Below are positions 56,001-64,000 of a stretch of 64,000 bases of DNA, piece after piece. The stretch is taken from NCBI GenBank assembly GCA_965216915.1, contig CBDCGS010000011.1, positions 1,488,001 to 1,552,000 of the forward strand, given 5' to 3'. Origin of the DNA: CBDCGS01 sp965216915. GTDB taxonomy: Bacteria; Pseudomonadota; Alphaproteobacteria; UBA828. A program made the translations under genes and the position numbers. The number at the start of each line of letters is the position of its first letter. Within the stretch, counting starts at the first letter, position 1. The notes under the pieces were generated by a model. That model was not told the origin of the DNA. It did no database searches and saw only the letters and a program-made list of their open reading frames with translations.

Positions 56001-59000
56001 AGATCGGCATCCTCGCCGAGATAGGCGCCGAAGGCGAACGACAGGTCGTGGACGTCGAAGAACGGGACGCCCGTCGGGTCGAACGAGTATTGCCCGCTGA
56101 TCGGGTCACCAATTGAGAACGTGCCGTCGTCCACCGCGGCGCCGATCGAGGTGACGACGCCCTCGAAGGCGAGCGTGATCAGCGGCGGCGGCGGCGGTGC
56201 ACCGGCCAACGCCAAATTGATCGCGCCCATCGCCTCGAGATCGAACCCATTGTTGCCGCCGGCGGCGCCATCGCCGTTTCCATCGACGCGAACGAAGCGC
56301 ACCTCGTCGAGGCCTGAGCCCGCGAGGTCGAAGGAGCGCGCGAAAGCGTCGTTGCTGTGCGTCTCGTCGCCGGGGATCGGAACGACCGCCGACGCAGTCG
56401 CACTGACATCGACGAAATTGATGCCATCGAGGCTCACGGCGACGGTCATCGAGCCGAACTCGGGGGCCCCGAAATCGACCTCGTAGATGTTGAAGTCCGG
56501 CCCGGGCAGATCGACGATCACGAACGGATCGAAGTCGTAGGTGACGGTTTGGCCGCCGAGCCCGATGTGATTGTCATCGGGCGGGCCCGTGTAGACGGTG
56601 TCGGGGAATCCGGTCGTGTTTTCGGAGAGAACGACCGGGAAGCCGGGCACGGCCTCTTGGAGATTGATCGTGAGAGTCGCGGTTGAGAGGCTGCCGTCGA
56701 GGTCTTGCAGCGTGTAGGTGAAGGTGTCCTCGCGCCCGCCCGCCGGTGCGCTCGGATCGGTGACCGTGTAGACATACGCGCCGGTGAAATCGAGCTCCAA
56801 CGTGCCGAACGCACCCACGATCGGAATGCCGAGCGTCGTTGGATCGTCCAGCGGGGCACCGAGGCCCGCCTCGACGCCACTGACGCGATGGAAGCCACCG
56901 CCGGGCGGGCCACCATCCGCGCCGCCAATGTCCGCCCCGCTCGCCGGCACGTCGGTTCCGGCGCCGGTGATGACATTGCCGTTGGCGATCACGCCGACGA
57001 GGTCGGCGATCGTGTCGAAATCATCGCGCGCGATCGGCGCATCGTCGATCAGCTCGATGACGATCACGTTGGTGTCGGTATCGCCCGTGATGTCGGTCAC
57101 GGTATAGGTAAACACCTCGCCGATGACGGCCGAGTTGTGCTCGAAGTTGGTCGTCATCGTGAAGACGGCGCTGCCATCTTCCTCGATCTGAATCACGCCT
57201 GTCGTGCCGGCGAATGGCACGCCGACATTGCCCACGACGGGACCACCATCGCTCACATCGCCGAGCGCGATGCCGGTGATCGTCGCCGGATCGATGCTTT
57301 GGAAATTGATGTTGAAGACGACGCTCTCGGTGAACAGCCCCGGATCCGAGCCAATCACATCCGCCGGCGCGAGATCGTTGCCGTCCTGCGCCAAATCCAG
57401 CGCTTCCTCGGCGACCGAAACCTCGACGCGCGGCGCGATCGGCGCGGTGTTCGGCGCACCGCCGAAGAACGTGAAGATCGTGGTCGGATCGGAGAGGAAA
57501 AAATCGTCCTCGAACGTGATGATGAAGCGATCGGTCGCTTCGAACACCGTGTCGCCGTCGCTCGTCGTCAACACCGTCGTATCGTCGTCGGCACCGAGGT
57601 TGGTCTGCCAGGTGATGATGGCCGACACCGGATCCGCGCTGGGATTGGTGAAGCTCGCGAGCGTGCGCCAGACCGGCAGGTTCTCAAAGAACAGCCCCTC
57701 GGTCTCGACCTGGAGCCCACCGGCGACCCCCGACGAGGTGACCCTGGTGCCGTCGAGAAACGCCGGATTGTCCGCAAAGTAGGCCTGGCCCTCGACGAGG
57801 ATGTTGCCGGCTGAATCATAGGCGTCGCCGAAGCCCGCAAGTTCGGCGTCGTCCAAGACGAAGCCGTTCCCGGAATTGAAGTACTCGTCCCAGAGGGCGC
57901 CGTTCGTTGCCCTCGTGTCGATCGTCGCGTCATCTATGTTTGGATCGAAGGGCACGCCGATCCCGCCGATCACTCCTTGGCCCACGCCGTCGCCGAGATC
58001 GTAGTTGGCGATTTGCGCCAGCTGCGCGTCGTTCAGGCCGGCCAGCAACGGCGAGCCGGGGATCACGAAGGTGTCGAGGAACGCCGCCAGCACGGTGCTG
58101 TCCACAAGGCCACCCGGCGCCGCCAGGCCGTTGTACCAAAGGAGCGATGCGGATTGCCCCGGCTGCAGATTGAGCACGTAGTTGGCGCGCACACCTTCGT
58201 TGCCGGCATCGAAGAACGTCGTGGTGAGGAACACCTCCGAGGGCGACACACCCGCAACGCCGCCCCCACCCCCGCCGCCGCCAATGCCAACGATGTCGCC
58301 GGCATCGCCGTCGCCGAGCAAATCCGCGATCTGCTCAAGGAAGGTGTTGCCCGAGTCCTCGTCCGAGGTCGTCGCGTCGGTCAAACCGAGGTCATCGACC
58401 AAAGCGATGAATTGCTCCAGGAAACCGTCCGCCGATCCAATGGCGTCGGGGCCAAGGCCGGCCGCCGTGGCCGCTGCCAGCGTGGCCGCCAAGAGAGAAT
58501 CACCGGAAAGCGTGCCGTCCAGAAGCGTGCCGCCGACGAGCGTTCCGCCCGCGTCCGCCCCATCCGAGAGCTGACCGCCGATCAGGCTGCCGCCGACGAG
58601 CGTGCCGCCGACAAGCGTGCCGCCGCCCACGAGCGTGGACCCGACCACTGTGACGAAATCCGGATCGAGCGAGGCTGGGCCGAGACCAAGGTCGCCCTCA
58701 GTGCCGTCGGTGCCCTCAGTGCCGTCGCCGCCGGCCTCCGGCGCCAACCCGGCGAGCGTGTTCGCCACCGCCGAGGCAATCGCGTCGGCGGCTGCCTGCG
58801 CCACGGTGGTGGACACGGACTCAGGGACCGGCTCGCCATTGGCGTCCGCCGCGGCGATGATCTGATCGGCAACCTGATCGACATTGTTCGCGATCGCCGC
58901 GATCAAGCCGTCAGGTACTTCGGCGTTAGGGTTGCTAATCAGATCGCTGAGCTCCGCCGCGATTTGAGCGGTCGTATAAGCCTCGCCGTCGATCGTCACC

Positions 59001-60232
59001 GAAAAGCCGGAGTCGATGACAAGCTCGGCGAGCGCCTGAACGATCGTGTCGGTGTGGATGCCGGCTGCTTGGAGGCTCGTGATGAAGCTGACGAGGTCGA
59101 ACCCGGTTGCATCGACTTCCTCGATACCCAGGAAATCGGAGCGGCCCACTTCGAAGCCGAGCTCTCTCCAGGTCACCCGTGGGTCCAAATGCGTCTGCTG
59201 CCAGCCGGCGAGGCCGTTATCGGTGTCCTCGATCTCGCGGCGGATATCATCCAAGATGTCCGAGCTTGGCAGGATGACCGCCATCTCTCCGAAGGTCGTG
59301 ACCGCGTCGTCCGGATTCATGTCGAACGCGAGCGGTCGATCGAACACGCTCGCGACGCGCACGGCTTCATAGGGCGAATCGAGCACGACCGGCGGCGCGC
59401 CTTCCTCTTGGCTCGCCAGTGTCCAAATTGTCAGCGCGCCGGAGGATTGCTGACCCGAGCCATCGTCGAGCTCTGATTCGGGCAGGAGCACGACGGTGTT
59501 CCACTCGCCCTCTTCGGCACCCATGCCGCCGGCACGCGTGCCGCGCACGCCGATGGTGGCCACCGGCGTGCGGACAATCATCTCATCAGGATTGTTGGCC
59601 GCGATCTCGCCCGAGACGAACACGAACACGCCCTGCAGGACCGAGACCGTCGATTCGCCTTCGAGGGTCGTCGGGTCGAACACGAGCTCGTCCAGCACCA
59701 TGCGCCCATTCGAGCCGAGCGAAAACACCGTTGCGTCCACGAATGTGATCGCGATGGCGGCGTCGTCGCCGGTCGACAGCACGTCGCCTTGGAAGACCGG
59801 CGAATCCTGCACAAGCTCGGTCTCGGTGCCGTCGGCCCGTGTCACGGTGACCGTCCCGCTCACCTCGGTAACGCGCCCGATCGGGATCGCCTCGATGCCA
59901 CCTTCGAGCTGGGCGTACTGTCCGGGTGAGAGCGGTCCGGCAAGCGTCTCGACGAGGTCGGCCGGCAGCAACTTGCCGCTCTCCGTCACCAGCGCAGGCG
60001 GCGCCGCGCCATCGAAATAGCCGGTGATGAGGACCATTTTGCCCGAGACATCGGTGATCAGGAGGTCACCGCCGACGCGCGCGAAGGTTGCCGTCGGGAG
60101 GAAGACCGGCACCGTAAGCATGGTCGCGCCGTCGGGCACCGCCAGGACGACATCGGGCGTGGGATGGCCATCCGGCGACGGCGACGCCGCGACGAAGCCG
60201 TCAGATCCGGCACCGCCAGGTCGTTGAGCCAT
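53057..60232 (-). CDS. Giant FecR/VCBS-like/RTX surface protein
   Basis: A 2391-residue acidic, nearly Cys-free protein. Approximate layout: 115-235 FecR-like region (RVTEVSGTVTVTR, TPVATIGVRGTRAGG); 525-585 pentapeptide-like repeats (GTLVG, GSLIG); Gly-rich linker near 650; module A 664-925; VCBS/cadherin-like beta repeats 940-1195; two further beta-rich segments 1195-1515; VCBS-like repeats 1520-1765; module B 1780-2055, a diverged duplicate of A; RTX-type glycine/aspartate nonapeptides 2080-2260 (GGDGNDTIYG, GGHGNDLISGG); C-terminal region ending VVFIDNLLSPVGVP. RTX repeats bind calcium and go with type I secretion from the C-terminus. No N-terminal signal peptide or T1SS genes are seen here. 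An adhesin or biofilm role is inferred. Confidence 0.88.
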   Translation of the reverse strand: MAQRPGGAGSDGFVAASPSPDGHPTPDVVLAVPDGATMLTVPVFLPTATFARVGGDLLITDVSGKMVLITGYFDGAAPPALVTESGKLLPADLVETLAGPLSPGQYAQLEGGIEAIPIGRVTEVSGTVTVTRADGTETELVQDSPVFQGDVLSTGDDAAIAITFVDATVFSLGSNGRMVLDELVFDPTTLEGESTVSVLQGVFVFVSGEIAANNPDEMIVRTPVATIGVRGTRAGGMGAEEGEWNTVVLLPESELDDGSGQQSSGALTIWTLASQEEGAPPVVLDSPYEAVRVASVFDRPLAFDMNPDDAVTTFGEMAVILPSSDILDDIRREIEDTDNGLAGWQQTHLDPRVTWRELGFEVGRSDFLGIEEVDATGFDLVSFITSLQAAGIHTDTIVQALAELVIDSGFSVTIDGEAYTTAQIAAELSDLISNPNAEVPDGLIAAIANNVDQVADQIIAAADANGEPVPESVSTTVAQAAADAIASAVANTLAGLAPEAGGDGTEGTDGTEGDLGLGPASLDPDFVTVVGSTLVGGGTLVGGTLVGGSLIGGQLSDGADAGGTLVGGTLLDGTLSGDSLLAATLAAATAAGLGPDAIGSADGFLEQFIALVDDLGLTDATTSDEDSGNTFLEQIADLLGDGDAGDIVGIGGGGGGGGVAGVSPSEVFLTTTFFDAGNEGVRANYVLNLQPGQSASLLWYNGLAAPGGLVDSTVLAAFLDTFVIPGSPLLAGLNDAQLAQIANYDLGDGVGQGVIGGIGVPFDPNIDDATIDTRATNGALWDEYFNSGNGFVLDDAELAGFGDAYDSAGNILVEGQAYFADNPAFLDGTRVTSSGVAGGLQVETEGLFFENLPVWRTLASFTNPSADPVSAIITWQTNLGADDDTTVLTTSDGDTVFEATDRFIITFEDDFFLSDPTTIFTFFGGAPNTAPIAPRVEVSVAEEALDLAQDGNDLAPADVIGSDPGLFTESVVFNINFQSIDPATITGIALGDVSDGGPVVGNVGVPFAGTTGVIQIEEDGSAVFTMTTNFEHNSAVIGEVFTYTVTDITGDTDTNVIVIELIDDAPIARDDFDTIADLVGVIANGNVITGAGTDVPASGADIGGADGGPPGGGFHRVSGVEAGLGAPLDDPTTLGIPIVGAFGTLELDFTGAYVYTVTDPSAPAGGREDTFTYTLQDLDGSLSTATLTINLQEAVPGFPVVLSENTTGFPDTVYTGPPDDNHIGLGGQTVTYDFDPFVIVDLPGPDFNIYEVDFGAPEFGSMTVAVSLDGINFVDVSATASAVVPIPGDETHSNDAFARSFDLAGSGLDEVRFVRVDGNGDGAAGGNNGFDLEAMGAINLALAGAPPPPPLITLAFEGVVTSIGAAVDDGTFSIGDPISGQYSFDPTGVPFFDVHDLSFAFGAYLGEDADLGRISATNDLGGGAAGDLYVYRGAPATGPDVNGLAVETFNLQLRDPSATALLSNTIPLLPDIDAFEQNNGNTTFLILQFDRGLAPGTSGQIRGTPTAINLVDTGGVPFAAPTEAIVFESALDGDLDGADLGSSGAVGSDPLSNDETFQGVLNAVSGNGFLVTGVTAGDTGGAPVAGGVGFTFAGAFGLLNLNAAGGFTYTLTTPAAHLGGTVEDIFTYTITETAGGEQATSTLTVQIIDDAPFALADTDEADAVLGAIADGNVVTGDSTTSGAAGADVLGADGSFGVAPVVGVAPGDTGIALQNAATVGGPVPGTFGDLVLNGDGGYIYTVTDSVVPAGSVDTFTYTIDDGDGSLDLATLDITLGGGGAPFLPSVTPSNVFENTNFAVKGFEGIRAEYTLDLAPGETVGFLWFNGLAVDEAAGIALAAQFDAVALGSPLLSGLTDGQLANVVNYDFGLAVAPEGIAVPAAGQFNPDPPTQDLNLLATAAQANWINFGNNVTSGFVLEDGILAASGANQFDGYDGAGSLLINGFEYAPTQAFLNDTTVNTFGLVGLGSFDVASDWFFFEDQAVWRAFTTITNTTANVLQTIVTWQHNTGTDTNMSIAGTSDGDTVFEATDSTVVVTDGAFGSDPVTVFSLFGATPPAPAINVVLGDPTNEDLSAFATNGIDLIIGDEGFDTFDGLGDNDILIGDGAFDPGQDANGTALPVIDVAGSDSIHGGDGNDTIYGDFFDEFSDLSLSDTNPDLVNLLDGAIEEGGNDTLTGGDGVDIIIGGGGNDAIGGGANVGGIEMLFGGFGSDNINGGDDSDFIAGGHGNDLISGGFGDDFILGGPGFNEFFGQDLLSGGGGADAFIYSNILDGTPAQDGDVGRTDGDQISDFLPGVDVIRILDLAPDVGDVEGPLQDGIDFFTVDNYDGTNAGASPGEEYFVFDPQSDTLYFDEDATQNGYVTVATFTNGAQIGSANTEVVFIDNLLSPVGVP

Positions 60233-60331
60233 GGTTCCGCGTCCTCCCGGTTTTTTGTATCGGGCCGCGCAGCGCGACCCGAGGACTCACGGCACTGGCC
60301 AATATGACCATTGTCAAACCCGCGCGGTCAA

Positions 60332-60414
60332 GTTAACGGAACGACATGGTTGACGACCATGGATGCGAAATTGATATGCAAAAGCAACGGGCTAGGGAAG
60401 CAAGCACCGTTAAC
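60332..60414. promoter_or_regulatory. Inverted repeats in the upstream region of the giant gene
   Basis: GTTAACGG (60332-60339) and CCGTTAAC (60407-60414) are perfect inverted arms. Inside them CATGGTTGACGACCATG (60345-60361) has 6-base arms and a 5-base spacer, like a repressor or activator site. Both lie in the 273-base gap upstream of the giant gene and downstream of the PanE-like gene end. Only symmetry and position support a regulatory role. Confidence 0.4.
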
Positions 60415-60505
60415 CAATTTGCCTGAGCCACGGCCCGGGGCGATGCATGCTGACGCCGTCAAGGATGCGCGGGCGGCAGAGAGAGGCTGATCGGCCGGCC
60501 CGGCT

Positions 60506-61492
60506 CTAATCCGGATAGCACCCCGCCTCGATCGCGCGGCGTTTGACGAGTGCATAGACGGCCTCGATGGTCGGGGTGGGAATACCCACCAGACGGCCGA
60601 GCTCGACGACGACACCAACCAGCGCCTCGATCTCCATGGGCCGGCCGAGGGTCAGATCCTGAAGCATCGACGTGCGATGTGCGCCGACTTGCTCGGCGCC
60701 CTCGATCCGTTTGTCGACATCGATCGGGAAGCGCGCACCAAGCGCCTCGGCGACGCGTTGGCCCTCCACCATCATCGCGCGGGCCACCGCGCGGGTGCCG
60801 GCATCCCGCGCGATGTCCTCCAGCGTCGCGTGGGTGAGCGCGCTGATTGGGTTGAACGCGAGGTTGCCCCAGAGCTTGATCCAGATATCCGAGCGGATGT
60901 CGGGTCGGACCGGCGCCTTGAAGCCGGCCGCGACCAACACGCGACTGAGTGCCCGCGCGCGCTCCGAGCGGCTGCCGTCGGGCTCGCCGAGCGGCAGGCG
61001 GTTCTGACCATAGGCGGCGACGGCGACGATGCCGGGCTCGACGATCTCGGCCGCGGGATAGACAACGCAGCCGAGCGCCCGCTCGGGCCCGATGCTTCGC
61101 CATTGCACGCCGCCCGGATCCACCGCGTCTATCGGCTGCTCGGCCCACGTGCCCTCGAGCTTGTGGAAATACCACCACGGGATGCCGTTCATCGCCGTGA
61201 CCACGGCGGTCTCGGGCCCGAGCAAAGGCTGGAGCCGATCGCAGATTGCCGGCACCGAGTGGGCTTTCAGCGTGATGATCACATAGTCCTGCGGGCCGAG
61301 CGTGGCCGGATCATCGGTGCACACCGGGGTCGCGCGGCGCTCGTCGTCGCCGACCCGGAGCGTGACGCCGTTGGCGCGCATGGCCTCCAGATGAGGGCCG
61401 CGCGCGATCAAGCTCACCTCGGCCTCGCCCTGCGCAAGTTCGACACCGAGATAGGCGCCGATCGCGCCGGCGCCGAAGATGCAAATCTTCAC
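60506..61492 (-). CDS. Ketopantoate reductase-like (PanE/ApbA family)
   Basis: A 328-residue NADP-dependent reductase fold. ICIFGAGAIGAYLGVELAQG binds the cofactor; VIITLKAHSVPA, TAMNGIPWWYFHKLEGT and IWIKLWGNLAFNPISALTHATL with the conserved Lys and Asn are typical. Family members reduce 2-dehydropantoate or other 2-keto acids; the WWYFH substitution after NGIP marks a non-canonical branch. The ATG overlaps the stop of the CoA-ligase gene by 4 bases, so both act in one unit. The true substrate is uncertain. Confidence 0.87.
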   Translation of the reverse strand: MKICIFGAGAIGAYLGVELAQGEAEVSLIARGPHLEAMRANGVTLRVGDDERRATPVCTDDPATLGPQDYVIITLKAHSVPAICDRLQPLLGPETAVVTAMNGIPWWYFHKLEGTWAEQPIDAVDPGGVQWRSIGPERALGCVVYPAAEIVEPGIVAVAAYGQNRLPLGEPDGSRSERARALSRVLVAAGFKAPVRPDIRSDIWIKLWGNLAFNPISALTHATLEDIARDAGTRAVARAMMVEGQRVAEALGARFPIDVDKRIEGAEQVGAHRTSMLQDLTLGRPMEIEALVGVVVELGRLVGIPTPTIEAVYALVKRRAIEAGCYPD

Positions 61493-63012
61493 GTGCCGAG
61501 GCCGAGCTTGTCCGCGAGGCCGATGCGTTGCAGCTTGCCGGTCGCGCCCTTCGGGATTTCATCCAGGAAGAGCACCTTGCGTGGCACCTTGAAGTCCGCA
61601 AGCTTGCGTGCTGCGTGATCGCGGATATCGCGTTCGCTCGCCTCATGCCCCTCGCGCAGCACGATCGCCGCTGCGACATCCTCGCCGAGCTTGGCGTGCG
61701 GCACCGCGAACGCCACCGCCTGCGCGACCGCGGGGTGGGCCATGAGCACATCGTCGACCTCGCGCGGAGAGATCTTCTCGCCGCCGCGGTTGATGATCTC
61801 CTTGAGGCGGCCGGTGAGCGTGAGGTGGCCGGCGGCATCGATGATCCCCTGATCGCCGGTGCGGAACCAGCCATCGGTGAAGGCGCTCGCGTTGGCCTCC
61901 GGATTGTTCTCGTAGCCGCGCGTCACGTTGTCGCCGCGAATCACGACCTCGCCGGTTTCACCTGGGGCGAGCAACACACCCGCCTCGCTCATCGTCGCGA
62001 CCTCCGGCCCCGCGGCGAGGCCGACCGAGCCTGCGCGCCGCTCGCCCGGCGGCAGGGGATTGCTCGTCATCTGATGCGCCGCTTCCGTCATGCCGTAGGA
62101 TTCGATGACCGGCGCGTCGAACACGGATTCGAGCTCCCCCATGACCGGCGCCGGAAGCGACGATGACGACGAGCGGATGAACCGCAACGGCCGCCGCGCG
62201 ATCACCTCGCGGTTGCGCGCCGCGCGGGCCAGGATCGCCTGATGCATCGTCGGCACCGCGGTGTACCAGGTCGGCGCGACGTCATCCAACCAGCCGAAGA
62301 TCCGGAGCGCGTTGAAACCCGGTGAGCACGACACCCCGCCTCCGCCGTGCAACGACGCGAGCACACCGGCGATGAGCCCGTGGATGTGAAAGAGCGGCAT
62401 GATGTTGAGGCAGCGATCGTTCGGCGTCAGCGACAGCCAGTTCGCGATGTTGCGGGCGGAGGCGCAAACGTTGCGATGCGAGAGCGGCACGATCTTGGGA
62501 CGCGAGGTCGTGCCCGAGGTGTGCAGCACCAAGGCGACATCATCGGGCTCCGCCAAGCCGGGTGCGGCGCTCGGCGTGCCAGGCGCGACCTCGAGCGTAA
62601 AGGTGCCGGCGGGCTCGCGCGCGTCGTGGGCCAGGGCAACCACGGGGATGCCCATGCGCTCGGCGACCCCGATCGCCGGCGACTCGGCGGCGGGATCGAC
62701 GATCAACGCGCGGGCGCCGAGGTCGGAGAGATAGAACTCGAACTCCTCTGTCCGGTAGGCCGGGTTGAGCGGCGCCGCGGTTGCACCCGCTGCGATCGCG
62801 GCGAAGGCAGTCGCCATCTCGGGACCATTCGGCAACACGATCGCCACGCGATCACCACGCCCGATGCCGCTCTTGTTGAGCGTTTCGACGGTTCGCTCGG
62901 TCAACGAGTGAAAGGAGGACCGGGTGAGCCAGGCGCGCTCGGGTGCGCCGATCGCCTCGGCGGCGCCGTCACCCGCTGCGAGCAACGCGCCAATGGTATG
63001 GGGATCCGCCAT
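61489..63012 (-). CDS. Oxalate-CoA ligase-like acyl-CoA synthetase
   Basis: A 507-residue ANL ligase. LVLHTSGTTSRPKIVPLSHRN, VIESYGMTEAAHQMTSNPLPP and GRLKEIINRGGEKISPREVD, read in pieces, with TGKLQRIGLA are characteristic of the Pcs60/AAE3 branch, whose members activate oxalate to oxalyl-CoA. The branch assignment rests on my recognition of these motifs. The PanE-like gene is coupled downstream. No oxalyl-CoA decarboxylase or formyl-CoA transferase is in the window, so oxalate use is a hypothesis. Confidence 0.85.
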   Translation of the reverse strand: MADPHTIGALLAAGDGAAEAIGAPERAWLTRSSFHSLTERTVETLNKSGIGRGDRVAIVLPNGPEMATAFAAIAAGATAAPLNPAYRTEEFEFYLSDLGARALIVDPAAESPAIGVAERMGIPVVALAHDAREPAGTFTLEVAPGTPSAAPGLAEPDDVALVLHTSGTTSRPKIVPLSHRNVCASARNIANWLSLTPNDRCLNIMPLFHIHGLIAGVLASLHGGGGVSCSPGFNALRIFGWLDDVAPTWYTAVPTMHQAILARAARNREVIARRPLRFIRSSSSSLPAPVMGELESVFDAPVIESYGMTEAAHQMTSNPLPPGERRAGSVGLAAGPEVATMSEAGVLLAPGETGEVVIRGDNVTRGYENNPEANASAFTDGWFRTGDQGIIDAAGHLTLTGRLKEIINRGGEKISPREVDDVLMAHPAVAQAVAFAVPHAKLGEDVAAAIVLREGHEASERDIRDHAARKLADFKVPRKVLFLDEIPKGATGKLQRIGLADKLGLGT

Positions 63013-63096
63013 GTCTACCTGCCGGAAAGTCGCAAGCCAGCGCGCGCACTATGCCCGAGAACCCGCGCCGGGCAAAGTCGGCGGCGTGGCTAGATC

Positions 63097-63540
63097 CTAG
63101 GCGGCAAAGGCGGGGGTGATCGTGTCGAAAAAGAAGAAGCGTTCCCGATCGAGCGTGCGTTGATAGGCGTCGACCGGCCGGTTGCCGACGGGTGCCCCAC
63201 CGATGGTCGCGGCCGACCCATGCTCTTGATCCTGGACGAACTGCTGCGCGAGGAAGGGCAGGGAGGGAAGGAGGCGGGCACTCCGCCCACCTCGCTCGGC
63301 TGTGGCCTCGCTGCGGCCGCCAAACCGTGTTAGGCGCGCATCGTCACCGGCTCTCTCCGGCCCCCGCTCCGCGCGCGGGAGGAATTTGGGCCTTTGACGG
63401 CCCTGCAGCGCCGACGGTTGAACCGGCTCGACCGGCTGCGGCCGGATCAGTTCAGCCGGAGAGCGGTCGGACACGACGGCAAGGCCGCTCGTCGGGCCGA
63501 AGGTGACCGCAACCTGGCCGGAGGTGCCGATCGGCAGCAT
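63097..63540 (-). CDS. Uncharacterised small protein
   Basis: A 147-residue protein with a Pro/Arg-rich middle. The first 30 residues (LPIGTSGQVAVTFGPTSGL) and the end (LPFLAQQFVQDQEHG, then VDAYQRTLDRE and FFFDTI) look conserved-like, a pattern I associate with small alphaproteobacterial proteins of unknown role. No signal peptide or membrane segment is present. It reads away from the AT-rich gap at 63541-63810, so that gap may hold its promoter. Confidence 0.6.
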   Translation of the reverse strand: MLPIGTSGQVAVTFGPTSGLAVVSDRSPAELIRPQPVEPVQPSALQGRQRPKFLPRAERGPERAGDDARLTRFGGRSEATAERGGRSARLLPSLPFLAQQFVQDQEHGSAATIGGAPVGNRPVDAYQRTLDRERFFFFDTITPAFAA

Positions 63541-63810
63541 AGTGAATAGAATCTTCCCGCGTCAGTCAGTTAGACTCAGCATAAATATAATATAACAGGT
63601 CAAGTTTGGCCATATGATAAATTCTCTGTAGGTTAACCTTAAATATATTTACCATGATCAGGAAATTGATTTCTGACGAGATAATTGATCTGTCATTTCA
63701 GAATTTGTGAACCAGCAACCGATAGGGTCGTTGCAAGGCGTCGTCTTAGGCAGCAGACACAAGGACGCCACGGCGGGGAACCAACTCGGGCGAGAGCGCT
63801 GGACGCGATC
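63541..63810. promoter_or_regulatory. AT-rich divergent intergenic region
   Basis: About 63540-63720 is strikingly AT-rich (ATAAATATAATATAACA, TTAAATATATTTACC) in an otherwise GC-rich window. It separates two divergent genes and must hold their promoters. AGATAATTGATCT at 63679-63691 is a small dyad. No tRNA, repeat copy or gene is seen. Confidence 0.5.
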
Positions 63811-64000
63811 ATGGGTGCCGAAAGGGATGACGCTGCGCGTCTGAAGGATGCCGTCCTTGCAAGCGGCGACGCGGCCTATGAATGGCACCTCGAGACCGAC
63901 GCCCTCCACTGGCTGACCGAACCCTCTCAATTGCTCACTGAGGCAAGCTCCGGGATCGGCCACCTTGCGCGCCTTTCGCCTGCGTTCGTCAAGAAGCTTC
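63811..64000 (+). CDS. Start of a possible sensory or signalling protein (3' end outside window)
   Basis: An open frame from ATG 63811 runs to the window edge without a stop (63 codons). AVLASGDAAYEWHLETDALHW, in pieces, resembles the N-terminus of a PAS-type sensory domain, as found ahead of EAL or GGDEF domains. Identification is weak because so little is present. No strong ribosome-binding site is visible. It is divergent from the gene at 63097-63540 across the AT-rich gap. Confidence 0.55.
   Translation, partial: MGAERDDAARLKDAVLASGDAAYEWHLETDALHWLTEPSQLLTEASSGIGHLARLSPAFVKKL

Noticed and set aside
58240..58290. Run of Gly codons near residue 650 of the giant gene as a possible assembly fault
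   Set aside because: The frame stays open on both sides, and a Gly-rich linker is common at this kind of domain boundary.

Overview
The window is chromosomal DNA from a GC-rich Gram-negative alphaproteobacterium. Lineage markers are a ChvI/ChvG-type two-component pair near pckA, a MipZ-type division ATPase, a DUF1150 gene next to a small heat-shock gene, UbiK, and the gene orders prs-rplY-pth-ychF and hldD-lgt-midA-pgeF. I cannot name the genus. No rRNA, tRNA, CRISPR array, prophage or complete insertion sequence was found.

Layout. 0-6.4 kb: end of a lytic transglycosylase, an alpha/beta hydrolase, a threonine dehydratase-like enzyme, an MlaA-like protein, ndk, holC and pepA. 6.5-14.9 kb: pckA (split by a one-base frameshift), a HugZ-like protein, a MATE exporter, chvI-chvG, an M23 peptidase, DUF1150 and Hsp20. 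15-21.9 kb: a catabolic island (hyuB, hyuA, iron-type alcohol dehydrogenase) facing an acyl-CoA ligase across a short regulatory gap. 22.1-26.1 kb: two different ParA-superfamily ATPases, one MipZ-like, around a proline/alanine-rich single-pass membrane protein. 26.3-39.5 kb: gamma-glutamyltransferase, two tandem secreted Cys-containing paralogues, a macrodomain-Nudix pair, heptose genes, and assorted transport, isomerase, oxidoreductase, metallo-hydrolase and nucleoside genes. 39.6-50.9 kb: housekeeping genes (translation, PRPP, envelope biogenesis, proline). 51.2-64 kb: OsmC-like protein, flavoprotein monooxygenase, a 2391-residue RTX/FecR surface protein, a PanE-like reductase overlapping an oxalate-CoA-ligase-like gene, and the start of a gene entering the window edge.

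The most notable feature is a family of six short (90-106 bp) non-coding repeats that begin TAGAGCA and end TGCTCTA. They look like miniature elements inserted at TA dinucleotides. In five of six copies the TA plus the first element base (TA+G) is the stop codon of a flanking gene. Removing each element in silico leaves TAA or TAG, so insertion into a stop codon would rebuild a stop and be nearly harmless. One copy separates two genes (a dienelactone hydrolase and mtnP) that would otherwise overlap as TAGTG.

Functional links: GmhA-like, GmhB and HldD supply three steps towards ADP-heptose for LPS, but no HldE is present. The macrodomain and Nudix proteins could act in sequence on O-acetyl-ADP-ribose and ADP-ribose. 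Lgt, PgeF, the M23 peptidase, the transglycosylase, the MlaA-like protein and ChvG/ChvI all concern the cell envelope.
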